64,000 nucleotides of DNA from Flavobacteriaceae bacterium (GTDB lineage: Bacteria > Bacteroidota > Bacteroidia > Flavobacteriales > Flavobacteriaceae), in NCBI GenBank assembly GCA_029243165.1, contig JAQWSN010000005.1, positions 62,001-126,000 of the forward strand, read 5' to 3'. A program made the position numbers and the translations under genes. Shown here piece by piece: positions 25,493 through 34,776 of the stretch; positions within the stretch are counted from its first letter, which is position 1, and each line of letters starts with the position of its first letter. The notes beneath the pieces were generated by a model that was given only the letters and a program-made list of their open reading frames with translations, did no database searches and was not told the origin of the DNA.

Positions 25493-26245
25493 ATGAAAAA
25501 ACTATTTACACTACTATTTCTATCTGTTTTATTTTCACTCTCAGCTCAAAGCGACATGAGAGTTAATCTGTGGTATGGCACCATAAGTAATGAAGACATA
25601 AAGGATCATCTAGAAAATGAAAAATATTTTAAAGAGGTCTGGCAGCAACAGAAAGATGCAGGGAATCTAACCAACTGGGAAATGTGGGAGTTAATAAACC
25701 CTCATTCAGATGCTTTAGAAAAAACGTATCTCTACATTAAAATGACCACCAAAGAAAATAGAGAAAATAACAAGCCGGTACGTGGAATGCCAGATGGCAT
25801 GGATGAAGTAACTTGGAAACAAATAAGCGATAAACATCTCAGCCGTTTCAAAAAAGTGTTTTCAGTTGACACCGCCTACAAGGGAGGGTTTAATAACTCA
25901 GCTGCTGAGGGTAAACCTGCCAATATTGCTGTTATCAATTACATGAATGTCAATTGGTACAAAGCTTACGAATATGAAAATATGGAACTTAAAACATTCA
26001 TGCCGATTAATAAAAGTAATGGCATGAAAGCCTGGGGACTAACTAAAGTTCTCAATCATTTTGGTGCAGATCGTGAAGTGAATTACATGACCGTAGACTT
26101 TTATGATGATTTAGAAGAAGTTTACGAACGCCGTTCCAACACTTCTGCAATCAGTAAAGAGGTTTTAAATGCAAACAAAAAAATGGATCAAATCCGGACT
26201 TTAAAATCTTCGGATATCTTTAGACTGGTTGATTACTTAGATTAG
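25493..26245 (+). CDS. secreted or periplasmic protein of unknown function
   Basis: 250 residues. A clear Sec signal peptide (KKLFTLLFLSVLFSLSAQS) is cut after SAQ. The mature part is rich in Trp, Tyr, Asn and charged residues (VNLWYGTISNEDIKDHLE, WQQQKDAGNLTNWEMWELIN) with a likely helical C-terminus. No catalytic motif, lipobox or type IX sorting domain is seen. The phrase NLTNWEMWELINP suggests a small alpha/beta domain repeated twice (compare VNWYKAYEYENMELKTFMPIN), similar to dimeric alpha-beta barrel-type proteins, but this is only an impression. It is a single-gene unit ended by a strong terminator. Confidence 0.8.
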   Translation: MKKLFTLLFLSVLFSLSAQSDMRVNLWYGTISNEDIKDHLENEKYFKEVWQQQKDAGNLTNWEMWELINPHSDALEKTYLYIKMTTKENRENNKPVRGMPDGMDEVTWKQISDKHLSRFKKVFSVDTAYKGGFNNSAAEGKPANIAVINYMNVNWYKAYEYENMELKTFMPINKSNGMKAWGLTKVLNHFGADREVNYMTVDFYDDLEEVYERRSNTSAISKEVLNANKKMDQIRTLKSSDIFRLVDYLD

Positions 26246-26261
26246 TTTTTAAAATCACAAC

Positions 26262-26288
26262 AAAAAACCCCCTTATTGGGGGTTTTTT
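26262..26288 (+). terminator. Rho-independent terminator after the secreted-protein gene
   Basis: A-run, CCCCC (26268-26272), loop TTATT, GGGGG (26278-26282), six T. The symmetrical A and T runs make it potentially bidirectional. Confidence 0.92.
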
Positions 26289-26340
26289 ATTCCTACAACT
26301 TGAGTAAAATTAAATTTTTAATATTTTCTATATTGCAGTT

Positions 26341-26478
26341 ATGGAAAAGAAAAGGTGCGACTTGTGTAGGGAAGAAAAATCAATCGAAGAGTTTCGCATT
26401 ACTTCAAATCAGAATAAAGATCAAATAAAAATATGCAGAGCATGTGAGGTGCACCGAGATTCAGAGCTATGGCTCTAA
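26341..26478 (+). CDS. 45-residue zinc-ribbon protein
   Basis: An ATG-to-TAA frame of 46 codons contains CDLC near the N-terminus and CRAC 23 residues later, a classic two-knuckle zinc ribbon, with charged residues between (EEKSIEEFRIT, NQNKDQIKI). The spacing, composition and an ATG 52 bp after a terminator argue for a real small gene. It resembles the small HNH/zinc-finger-like fragments of restriction-type proteins but has no nuclease motif. Its last 4 bp overlap the stop of convergent yqeY. Function unknown; it could act as a nucleic-acid or protein binding adaptor. Confidence 0.6.
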   Translation: MEKKRCDLCREEKSIEEFRITSNQNKDQIKICRACEVHRDSELWL

Positions 26479-26927
26479 GCTCCTAGTTTATTCTTCACTA
26501 CATCTGAAATTCTTTTACCATCAGCTTTCCCTGCCAATTGCTTAGAAGCCATCCCCATTACTTTACCCATATCTTTCATTCCTTCGGCACCCGTAGTCTG
26601 AATAATTTTTATTACAGCATTTTCAATTTCCTCATCAGAAAGCTGTTGCGGTAAAAATGTAGCAATGACCTTGGCTTCAGCCTCTTCAGGCTCTGCAAGA
26701 TCCGGTCGGTTTTGATCTCTAAAAATTGAAGCACTATCTTTACGTTGCTTCACCAACCGTTGAAGTAATTTAATTGCCTGTTCGTCACTCAAAGGCCCAG
26801 AACTCCCACTGGAGGTCTCGGCTAGCAAAACTGCCGATTTAATTGCTCTTAAAGATTCAAGTTTTAAACCATCCTTTGCACGCATGGCATTTTTTATTTC
26901 TTCTGAAAGGTTACTTAATACCCCCAT
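26475..26927 (-). CDS. yqeY: GatB/YqeY domain protein
   Basis: 150 residues, full YqeY length. The family pattern is clear: EEIKNAMRAKDGLKLESLRAIKSA at the start, KQRKDSASIF in the middle, FLPQQLSDEEIE and the C-terminal MGKVMGMASKQLAGKADGKRISDVVK. YqeY resembles the tail domain of GatB, which binds tRNA in the amidotransferase complex; its own job is unsettled. It follows ftsZ by 15 bp as the last gene of the dcw operon, an order common in flavobacteria. Confidence 0.94.
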   Translation of the reverse strand: MGVLSNLSEEIKNAMRAKDGLKLESLRAIKSAVLLAETSSGSSGPLSDEQAIKLLQRLVKQRKDSASIFRDQNRPDLAEPEEAEAKVIATFLPQQLSDEEIENAVIKIIQTTGAEGMKDMGKVMGMASKQLAGKADGKRISDVVKNKLGA

Positions 26928-26942
26928 ATTTGTATCGTTTTT

Positions 26943-29153
26943 TTAATCTACGTTATCGTGTAAAAAAGAATTGTTTGATCGCATCTGCAAATCATCATTG
27001 TTGTCTGTATCTAAAGTCGTTCTTGATGGAGCTTGAGGAAGATCCGTATCTAAATCAAGTCCCTGTCGCTTGTAAGCGGGTTGTTTTTCCAAATCATCCA
27101 CACGCTGCATTTGATGCATGAACTTATGATTAAACGCTTTTAAATGCTCCTTGCGCTTTTCATTTTGCGCAGCCAAAGTTTGATCAATAGAACGCTCAAA
27201 AGGATCTTCTAATTGTTGTTGCTCACTTGCGCTTTCTGTTACTTCTTCACTGAGCGACTCCTCTTCTACTGGCTCTGTAGGCGCCACTTGATTTTCCACA
27301 TCTCTAACTTCGAATTTAATCTCCAGTGCTGCTTCATCAAATTCTTTAATCGTTTTTTCCTGAAATGAAGAGCGGTTCATTTCATCTTCTAATGAAGTAT
27401 TAATCTCCGGTTGTTGCTTTTCAGTAAAGGGCATTTCAAATTCCATTTGAATTTGACTTTCAGAAGACACTACCTCAGGTTCTACAACTTCCATTTGAAA
27501 GGGGTCTTTAACCTCAACTTCATTAAAAATAAATTCAGATTCCTCTTCTTCTGAAGCTAATGAAGAAATCTCTTCTCTTAAATAAGGCAATTCAGCTTCC
27601 TCCTCTAATTTAGTATTCCTTTCTAATTCTGCTTCTGTATCCGTTTCAGGAAGATGTTTAACCTCTTGTTCGGAATTAAAAAAGGAGGATGTTAATTCAA
27701 AATCCGGAGGAGAAACAAACTCATCTTCTTTGGGTGTAGAACTTTCAATGGGTTCTATTTCAGGAGTCTCTTCTTCGAATTTAGCCTCCAATGATTCTCC
27801 GGTATGAATTGGTTCAAATTCATCTGCTTTTACCAACTCAGGAACATCAAAGCTTTTTTCAGGTTTCAATTCCTCTGAATTCGATTTTAACTGGATGGGT
27901 TCAGGAACATCATCAGAACTTATTTCTGGATGCGTAACTACTTCAAAATCAACATCAATATTACTTAGCAACTCATTCATTTCTATGAGTGGATCCGTAT
28001 TCTCAGGAGTTGCATAATCAAACCTTGTCCGATCAATTTCTAGAGATGATTCTTTAAATTCGATTTGATCCTCTTGTTTAGGTTCATCGCTCAAGTCATG
28101 AACTACTTTTTGCTCATCCTCTAAAGAGTGAATGATTTTTTTAGCCTCCGTATTGGAAATCTCATTTTGCTGCTCTTGACCAAAACCGGTGGCTATGACT
28201 GTCACTGAAACCTCATTTCCTAAACTTTCATCCTCACCAACACCCATGATAATATTGGTATGATTTCCTGCTTCAGTCTGAATGTAATCATTGATCTCAC
28301 CAATTTCATCAATGGTAATCTCATCAGAGCCCGATACAATCAGAAGAAGGACATTTTTACAACCCGTAATTTTGTTGTCATTAAGAAGTGGAGAATCCAA
28401 GGCTTTTACAATTGCTTCTTGTGCTCGATTACTTCCAGACGCCGTTCCTGATCCCATAATTGCAGTACCGGAATTAGTCAATACTGTTTTGGCATCTTTT
28501 AAATCAATATTCTGTGTGTAATGATGTGTGATCACCTCTGCTATCCCTCGAGCCGCAGTAGCTAAAACCTCATCTGCTTTTGCAAAGCCTGCCTTAAAGC
28601 CAAGGTTACCATACACTTCTCTGAGTTTATTATTATTAATAACAATCAGTGCATCCACCGCCCCTTTGATTTTTTCAAGACCTTTTTGAGCCTGTTCCAA
28701 TCGGAGTTTTCCCTCGAACTGAAACGGCATAGTCACAATACCCACAGTGAGAATGTCCATAGATTTTGCCATTTGAGCAATGATGGGAGCTGCTCCTGTA
28801 CCAGTTCCTCCTCCCATTCCAGCGGTAATGAAAATCATCTTAGTTTGAGTAGATAAAATGCTGTGGATTTCTTCATGACTCTCTTGTGCCGCTTTGGCTC
28901 CTACTTCAGGATTTGCTCCTGCTCCCAGACCTTCTGTTAAAGTAGCTCCAAGTTGAATTTTAGTGGGTACACCACTCTCTGACAATGCTTGTGCATCAGT
29001 GTTGCTTATGATAAAATCAACTCCTTTGATTCCTTGTTGGAACATGTAGTTAATCGCATTACTTCCTCCGCCACCAACACCCATGACCTTGATAACGTTA
29101 CTTCGATTTTTCGGTAAATCAAAATTGATTCCTTTATTTTCTTCTTGATCCAT
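26943..29153 (-). CDS. ftsZ: cell division protein FtsZ with a long acidic C-terminal extension
   Basis: 736 residues, about twice the E. coli length. Residues 1-~330 are the tubulin-like GTPase: GVGGGGSNAINYM, tubulin signature GGGTGTGAAP, and the T7 synergy-loop region. The remaining ~400 residues are a low-complexity linker packed with Glu, Pro and Ser, ending in a basic stretch (KRKEHLKAFNHKFMHQMQ) and the tail NNSFLHDNVD, which probably replaces the proteobacterial C-terminal peptide that binds FtsA. FtsZ polymerises into the division ring. It starts 12 bp after ftsA. Confidence 0.96.
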   Translation of the reverse strand: MDQEENKGINFDLPKNRSNVIKVMGVGGGGSNAINYMFQQGIKGVDFIISNTDAQALSESGVPTKIQLGATLTEGLGAGANPEVGAKAAQESHEEIHSILSTQTKMIFITAGMGGGTGTGAAPIIAQMAKSMDILTVGIVTMPFQFEGKLRLEQAQKGLEKIKGAVDALIVINNNKLREVYGNLGFKAGFAKADEVLATAARGIAEVITHHYTQNIDLKDAKTVLTNSGTAIMGSGTASGSNRAQEAIVKALDSPLLNDNKITGCKNVLLLIVSGSDEITIDEIGEINDYIQTEAGNHTNIIMGVGEDESLGNEVSVTVIATGFGQEQQNEISNTEAKKIIHSLEDEQKVVHDLSDEPKQEDQIEFKESSLEIDRTRFDYATPENTDPLIEMNELLSNIDVDFEVVTHPEISSDDVPEPIQLKSNSEELKPEKSFDVPELVKADEFEPIHTGESLEAKFEEETPEIEPIESSTPKEDEFVSPPDFELTSSFFNSEQEVKHLPETDTEAELERNTKLEEEAELPYLREEISSLASEEEESEFIFNEVEVKDPFQMEVVEPEVVSSESQIQMEFEMPFTEKQQPEINTSLEDEMNRSSFQEKTIKEFDEAALEIKFEVRDVENQVAPTEPVEEESLSEEVTESASEQQQLEDPFERSIDQTLAAQNEKRKEHLKAFNHKFMHQMQRVDDLEKQPAYKRQGLDLDTDLPQAPSRTTLDTDNNDDLQMRSNNSFLHDNVD

Positions 29154-29165
29154 ATTGAATACTAA

Positions 29166-30476
29166 TTATGCATTATCTAAAAATTCTTTTAATTTTTCAC
29201 CAAAGCGATCCAAAATTGATTTTCGCTTAATAGCAACCTCTTTGACCGACTCTGACTCATCGACTGGATTTTCATCATCACTAGACGCTGAAGCCTCTTC
29301 CTCCTCCTCCAGTTTAGTGTCTTCCAAGGCACTCATTAACAATCCTACTGAGGTAGCAAATAAAGGGCTAGAAACCGCCTCCTGAGTGTCCCCTGCAAGA
29401 TGTTCGCTAGGGAAACCCACTCGTGTATCCATACCCGTAATGTACTCCACCAATTGCTTTAAGTGTTTTAGCTGACTCCCACCTCCAGTGAGAACAATTC
29501 CAGCTATTAATTTTTTCTTTTGTTCATTGTGTCCGTAGTTTTTGATTTCTAAAAATACTTGCTCAATGATTTCTACAATCCGCGCATTAATGATTTTGGA
29601 TAGCGTTTTCAAAGAAATTTCTTTAGGATCTCTTCCTCTTAGACCAGGTATGGAAACTATTTCAGTTTCTTTATTTTCTCCAGGCCATGCTGATCCAAAT
29701 TTGATTTTCAAAAGCTCCGCCTGTTTTTCAATAATAGAGCACCCTTCTTTAATGTCTTCTGTAACAACATTTCCTCCAAATGGAATGACTGCTGTATGCC
29801 GAATGATTCCATCTTTAAAAATGGCCAAATCGGTGGTTCCACCACCGATATCAATCAGTGCCACACCCGCTTCTTTTTCCTCATAACTCAATACCGCCTC
29901 AGAAGAAGCGAGTGGCTCTAAAGTAATGTTTGCCATATTCAATCCAGCACTTTTAATACAACGCCCTATGTTTTTAATCGATGAAACCTGACCAACAACT
30001 ACATGAAAATTAGCTTCTAAACGTCCTCCGTGCATCCCCACTGGCTCTTTAATTTCTGCCTGACCATCGACTTTGTACTCTTGAGGGAGTACATGAATAA
30101 TTTCCTCCCCTGGTAGCATGACCAATTTGTAGACTTGTTGAATGAGTTCTTGAATATCATCCTCATCAATTACTTCTTCAGGATGTTCTCTAGTGATGTA
30201 GTCACTATGCTGAATACTACGAATGTGTTGCCCTGCAATACCAACCACAACATCTGATATGTCATGACCCGAATTCAGCTTGGCATCGTCCACTGCCTGC
30301 TGAATCGATTGAATGGTTTGGGTAATATTGTTTACCACACCACGATGAACCCCAAGACTTTTAGATTTTCCTACACCCAAAATTTCTACTTTATTGAATT
30401 CATTCTTTTTACCAACCAAAGCCACAATTTTTGTGGTTCCGATGTCAAGTCCTACTGAAATATTTGTGTTTTCCAT
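29166..30476 (-). CDS. ftsA: cell division protein FtsA
   Basis: 436 residues, actin/HSP70-fold ATPase. Phosphate-1 motif VGLDIGTTKIVALVG, the SHS2-type 1C insert, and phosphate-2 ALIDIGGGTTDLAIF and adenosine motif VLTGGGSQL are in order. The C-terminus has an acidic segment then KRKSILDRFGEKLKEFLDNA, an amphipathic helix (LDRFGEKLKEFL) likely to be the membrane-targeting sequence. It tethers FtsZ to the inner membrane. It sits 3 bp after ftsQ and 12 bp before ftsZ. Confidence 0.97.
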   Translation of the reverse strand: MENTNISVGLDIGTTKIVALVGKKNEFNKVEILGVGKSKSLGVHRGVVNNITQTIQSIQQAVDDAKLNSGHDISDVVVGIAGQHIRSIQHSDYITREHPEEVIDEDDIQELIQQVYKLVMLPGEEIIHVLPQEYKVDGQAEIKEPVGMHGGRLEANFHVVVGQVSSIKNIGRCIKSAGLNMANITLEPLASSEAVLSYEEKEAGVALIDIGGGTTDLAIFKDGIIRHTAVIPFGGNVVTEDIKEGCSIIEKQAELLKIKFGSAWPGENKETEIVSIPGLRGRDPKEISLKTLSKIINARIVEIIEQVFLEIKNYGHNEQKKKLIAGIVLTGGGSQLKHLKQLVEYITGMDTRVGFPSEHLAGDTQEAVSSPLFATSVGLLMSALEDTKLEEEEEASASSDDENPVDESESVKEVAIKRKSILDRFGEKLKEFLDNA

Positions 30477-30479
30477 AAT

Positions 30480-31190
30480 TTAAAGTGTTGTAGCTACCAC
30501 CTGATTGTCATAGCTTAAATTAATTCTATCATAGCCTTTCAAACTGTCTTGACTAATTTGAAAAGCACAAAAAATTCTTAGTTTTTCGAGTTTGTGTTTG
30601 AGCTGGGTTGAATCCCCTAGAATTACCTGAAAAGGGAATGATCTCAACTCTAATGTGTATCCAATTTCATCTAAAGAAATTGTTTCTAATTCAAAATCCA
30701 ACAGGGGATCTTGCTTAAGTTTTGAAATAAGATCGGCTGAAGAAGAAATTGTAGCGTTAATACTATCCATTTTAAGAATAGGTAATCTTAAACCAATGGG
30801 TTGATACTTAAACAAAACTCCCTCTACATCGCCTAAAAAACGAGTATGTGACTCCAATTCAAAAAGAGGTTTACGCTCAGTAACCGCTACAGATAATCCA
30901 CCCTGAGGAAGTTGGTAAATTTCCACATTTTGAACCTCTTGAGTAAGTTTCAACTGGGTTTCGAGCATATTCAAATCTAAACTTTCTTTATCCTCATTTG
31001 ACTGTATCTTAAAGTTTTGTGTTAACAATTTATTAACCAAAAGAGTGTCTAAAAGAAGAGCTGGATGGGTAAATTCTACACTGAATTTGTCTAAAGTTCT
31101 TGCTCTATTTTTAAGCTGTGAAAACCAATAACTTGATCCCATCAAAAGAAACATTACCATCAAAAAAATAACTCCACTATGCCTTTTCAT
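30480..31190 (-). CDS. ftsQ: cell division protein FtsQ-like
   Basis: 236 residues with one N-terminal transmembrane helix (VIFLMVMFLLMGSSYWF) and a periplasmic part. The segment LKLTQEVQNVEIYQLPQGGLSVAVTERKPL (core VQNVEIYQLPQGGLSV) is the FtsQ beta domain that follows the POTRA domain. It links the FtsL/FtsI complex to the cytosolic ring. The gene overlaps murC by 14 bp and ends 3 bp before ftsA. Sequence is divergent, so position in the cluster is a large part of the evidence. Confidence 0.87.
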   Translation of the reverse strand: MKRHSGVIFLMVMFLLMGSSYWFSQLKNRARTLDKFSVEFTHPALLLDTLLVNKLLTQNFKIQSNEDKESLDLNMLETQLKLTQEVQNVEIYQLPQGGLSVAVTERKPLFELESHTRFLGDVEGVLFKYQPIGLRLPILKMDSINATISSSADLISKLKQDPLLDFELETISLDEIGYTLELRSFPFQVILGDSTQLKHKLEKLRIFCAFQISQDSLKGYDRINLSYDNQVVATTL

Positions 31191-32520
31191 TGAGTTTAGA
31201 TTTTAATTTTAATTGTTGGATTTCCTCACCAATATCACCCGCTCCTAAAAGAGCAAAAACGGTAGCTTGACTTCCCATTATTGCCTCAGAAATTTCATCC
31301 TTTTTTATCAATTTTTTGTTTGAATGCATTAAGTCGTCAACCATCTTACTCGAAGTTACACCAGCAATAGGTTTTTCTCGAGCAGGGTAAATATCCAAAA
31401 GAATCACCTCGTCAAATCCAGTTAATACTTTTAAAAATTCTTGATAGAAATCTTGTGTTCTTGAAAACAAATGAGGCTGAAAAATCACACATTTTTGTTC
31501 ATTGGGATAAAAAGTTTTCAAGGTTTTCAAAACGCTTCTTATTTCTGTTGGATGATGTGCATAGTCATCAATCAGCCATTTATTATCCCATTGAAAAAGA
31601 TGCATTCTTCTGTGAACTCCAGGAAAAGAAACCATTGAATCAAGTGCGGCTTTCATCGAGACATTTACTTGATCCGCCATCGCTAAAGCACAGAGCATAT
31701 TCGATAGATTATGTTCGCCCAATTGATTTAAACGAATCTTTGAAAATTCCTCCGATGGTGTCGTTAGATCAAATTCATATCCATTCACAAGAGTCTTAAC
31801 ATTATGAATACGATAGTCAGCGGGTACATCGATTCCATAGGTGAGTCCTTCCAAAGGCACCCCATGAGCTACTATTCGCTGCTGACTGACTTGTGATGAG
31901 AACTGAGCGAATGCGTTCTCGAAAGCCTCTCGTGTCTCATAAACGTCCAAATGATCAGAATCTATGGAAGTAATGCCACTTATCGTGGGGTGTAGATGTA
32001 AAAAGGAGCGATCGTATTCATCAGCTTCAACCAACATAAAATCATCTCCTGTACTAATTAAGTTTGATGAATCATTCTGAAAAAAACCTCCCATTATTGA
32101 GGTAAATGTTTGACCCGTTTTTGAAAAAATATGAGTCAAAAATGCAGTAGTTGTAGTTTTACCATGGGTTCCAGCTACAGCAAGGGTAGGCTTGTTAGCA
32201 CACAATTCTGCCATAAAAAGAGCTCTCTTTTTTACATTAAAACCATTTTCAATAAAGTAAGAAAGTTGAGGGTGAGAGTCTGGAATAGCAGCCGTGAAAA
32301 TGATTTGAGTTTCATTTTGAAAAACCGAATCGAAAAGTGCCTCAACAGAATCATTAAAGAGGATGGGAATTCCCTCTTCTTCCAATTCATCAGTGATTCG
32401 GGATTGAACACGGTCGTAACCTAAAACCGTTTTTCCTTGGAGTAAGCACAAGCGTGCTAAAGCGGACATTCCAACCCCACCGATTCCTATGAAATAATAT
32501 GTTTGTGGCTGATGCCTCAT
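31177..32520 (-). CDS. murC: UDP-N-acetylmuramate--L-alanine ligase MurC
   Basis: 447 residues. N-terminal Rossmann motif FIGIGGVGMSALA binds the UDP sugar; AGTHGKTTTTAFL is the ATP P-loop; DYAHHPTEI is the Mur ligase C-terminal signature. It adds L-Ala, the first residue of the stem peptide, in the cytoplasm. It overlaps murG by 4 bp and ftsQ by 14 bp, consistent with translational coupling. A paralogue, Mpl, lies at 56448-57806. Confidence 0.97.
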   Translation of the reverse strand: MRHQPQTYYFIGIGGVGMSALARLCLLQGKTVLGYDRVQSRITDELEEEGIPILFNDSVEALFDSVFQNETQIIFTAAIPDSHPQLSYFIENGFNVKKRALFMAELCANKPTLAVAGTHGKTTTTAFLTHIFSKTGQTFTSIMGGFFQNDSSNLISTGDDFMLVEADEYDRSFLHLHPTISGITSIDSDHLDVYETREAFENAFAQFSSQVSQQRIVAHGVPLEGLTYGIDVPADYRIHNVKTLVNGYEFDLTTPSEEFSKIRLNQLGEHNLSNMLCALAMADQVNVSMKAALDSMVSFPGVHRRMHLFQWDNKWLIDDYAHHPTEIRSVLKTLKTFYPNEQKCVIFQPHLFSRTQDFYQEFLKVLTGFDEVILLDIYPAREKPIAGVTSSKMVDDLMHSNKKLIKKDEISEAIMGSQATVFALLGAGDIGEEIQQLKLKSKLNEKA

Positions 32521-33599
32521 AAAAGTTTTATCATTTCGTTTACGATTAATTGCGCCGCTTCTGGTTTAGCAAGTGCTTTAAGTGCTTTTGCCATACTTTT
32601 TTGAATCTCAGTATCCGTCACTAACTTTTTAAACTTAGGTTTAAAATCGGTCTTTAGCTCTTTTTCTTCAAGTACAAATGCAGCTCCTTTTTTCTCTAAT
32701 GCCATAGCATTGTGGTATTGGTGATTGGCTGTTACGTTCGGAGAAGGAATGAGTAAAAGCGGCTTTCCTACACTACACAATTCAGAGAGGCTCCCTGCCC
32801 CTGCCCTAGAAATAATAAAATCTGCAGCTGAATAAAATTGCTGCATTTCATAAATAAATGGTTGAATCACCACACCTTCTTTCTTTAGGTCTTTAAATTG
32901 ATCGTAATACAACGCGCCGCACTGCCATACTATTTGCAAACCAAAACCTTGAATAAAATCAAGATGGTCAGATATCAATGCATTTACACTACGCGCCCCT
33001 AGACTACCTCCAATGATAGCCAAAGTGGGCTTATTAGGATCAAGACCAAAAAATTGTTTGGAGCTTTCAGGAGCACTCACAGTACCAACTTTTGAACGTA
33101 TTGGATTACCCGTTAGTTTTATTTTTTGGGGAGGAAAATACTGCTCCATCCCATCGAAAGCAACACAAATAGTATCGACTTTTTTACTGAGTAATTTGTT
33201 CGTAATTCCAGGATATGAATTTTGCTCTTGGATGACAGTAGGTATCTTTAACCATTGAGCCATTTGTAAAATTGGACCACTTGCAAAACCGCCTGTACCC
33301 ACCACCAAGTTGGGTTTGAATTTTTTGATGATAAGGTATCCCTGAATCAAACTGATAATTAATTTTAAAGGGAAAATTAAATTTTGGATTGAAAGGGATC
33401 GTTGGAACCCACTTATCCATAATCCCTTAATCTGAAAACCTGCTTTAGGAACTTTTTCCATTTCCATTTTTCCCTTGGCCCCTACAAAAAGAATTGCAGC
33501 ATCCTTGACTTCTTTCTGAATTTGTGAGGCAATCGCTAGTGCAGGAAAAATATGACCTCCTGTACCTCCACCGGAAAGTATGAGTCTAATGGGTTTCAC
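32517..33599 (-). CDS. murG: undecaprenyldiphospho-muramoylpentapeptide beta-N-acetylglucosaminyltransferase MurG
   Basis: 360 residues, GT-B fold. The G loops SGGGTGGHIFPALAIA and GTGGFASGPILQMA and the C-terminal donor-binding region IIGGSLGARSVN, ISRAGAGSLSELC are intact. It adds GlcNAc to lipid I to make lipid II on the inner face of the membrane. It overlaps ftsW by 14 bp and murC by 4 bp. Confidence 0.97.
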   Translation of the reverse strand: MKPIRLILSGGGTGGHIFPALAIASQIQKEVKDAAILFVGAKGKMEMEKVPKAGFQIKGLWISGFQRSLSIQNLIFPLKLIISLIQGYLIIKKFKPNLVVGTGGFASGPILQMAQWLKIPTVIQEQNSYPGITNKLLSKKVDTICVAFDGMEQYFPPQKIKLTGNPIRSKVGTVSAPESSKQFFGLDPNKPTLAIIGGSLGARSVNALISDHLDFIQGFGLQIVWQCGALYYDQFKDLKKEGVVIQPFIYEMQQFYSAADFIISRAGAGSLSELCSVGKPLLLIPSPNVTANHQYHNAMALEKKGAAFVLEEKELKTDFKPKFKKLVTDTEIQKSMAKALKALAKPEAAQLIVNEMIKLL

Positions 33600-34773
33600 T
33601 TAATATGCTTATTGGGTTGGTATTTAATTTTTCGACCTGATCGGTATCCGAAGATTTTTTTACACTCACACTTAGGATAATTCCCATCGCGATACAAGTC
33701 ATCCAAGCAGAGGTGCCTCCGCTGCTGATCATGGGAAGGTTTTGCCCTGTAACGGGAAGCACATGAAGGGCTACACCTATGTTAATAAAAGCCTGAAATA
33801 TGATCGGAATTCCCAGACCCACAACGGTTAATTTTCCAAATAAATTATTCGAATTATGCGTAATTACAACTATTCTGAATAATAGTAACAAGTAGAGTAA
33901 TATCAATCCGATTCCTCCTAGAAGACCAAATTCTTCCACAATTATTGCATAAATAAAGTCTGAGGAACTTTGCGGTAGAAAGTTTTTCATTCGGCTTTTC
34001 CCTGCCCCTAAACCAAAAATTTTACCGCTTACAATAGCAGTTTTTGCTCGCGCAACCTGATAATTTCCATCATCACTTTGACCACTACTAAAATTTTCAA
34101 TTCTACTTACCCAGGTATCCACTCGATTCGGAAACGCTCCTGGAAAAGCCTTTACCAAAAGAAAAAACAATAGTACAAATACAAGCCCCAAACCGCAGAT
34201 CGTCAACAAATAGCGCATCGGATAATGGGCCACAAAGGCCAAAATCATCACCATGGTAAACAAGAGTGCTGCAGTAGATAAATTGGATGGAAAAATTAAC
34301 AATAGTACACTCAATACGGGAAGCCACAATTGAACTAATGATTTAGAAAATTTAATCGATTTCAAATCCGGCTTTGACAGGTAATTTGCTACAAAAACCA
34401 TTAAAACCACTGTTGCCAAAGTGGAAGTCTGAAAACTCAATCCAATAAAAGGTATCTTTACCCATCGACTAGCATTTGCACCCTCTATCACAGTTCCTTG
34501 ACTTGCGGTGTAGACCAACAAGACAAGTACAACGGGTAACATTAAAATTGAGATACCTTTAAAATAATGAAAGGGAATTTTATGAACGGAATACATCAAT
34601 ACAAAACCGATTACTAAAATGACAAAGTGCTTTACCAAATATCCCCATGGAGTTCCCCTTCCTACCACATAAACTAGATTGGAACTCGCACTAAAAACAG
34701 GCAAAAAAGAAAAAATAGCCAAAAGGGCCAAAATACCCCACAAAACTTTATCTCCTTTTAGTAACTGAAACAT
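33586..34773 (-). CDS. ftsW: lipid II polymerase / cell division protein FtsW (SEDS family)
   Basis: 395 residues with about ten transmembrane helices. The SEDS signature is at the C-terminal side: VALHVLPVTGQNLPMISSGGTS and the catalytic-region Asp lies in the preceding extracytoplasmic loop (VDTWVSRIEN). FtsW polymerises glycan with its partner transpeptidase FtsI, encoded four genes upstream. It starts 3 bp after murD and overlaps murG. Confidence 0.95.
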   Translation of the reverse strand: MFQLLKGDKVLWGILALLAIFSFLPVFSASSNLVYVVGRGTPWGYLVKHFVILVIGFVLMYSVHKIPFHYFKGISILMLPVVLVLLVYTASQGTVIEGANASRWVKIPFIGLSFQTSTLATVVLMVFVANYLSKPDLKSIKFSKSLVQLWLPVLSVLLLIFPSNLSTAALLFTMVMILAFVAHYPMRYLLTICGLGLVFVLLFFLLVKAFPGAFPNRVDTWVSRIENFSSGQSDDGNYQVARAKTAIVSGKIFGLGAGKSRMKNFLPQSSSDFIYAIIVEEFGLLGGIGLILLYLLLLFRIVVITHNSNNLFGKLTVVGLGIPIIFQAFINIGVALHVLPVTGQNLPMISSGGTSAWMTCIAMGIILSVSVKKSSDTDQVEKLNTNPISILSETH

Positions 34774-34776
34774 ATC

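Noticed and set aside
28291-28521. Plus-strand ORFs inside ftsZ, ftsA, murC, murD and mraY
   Set aside because: All lie antisense within highly conserved genes, have no start signals and show shadow-type composition.
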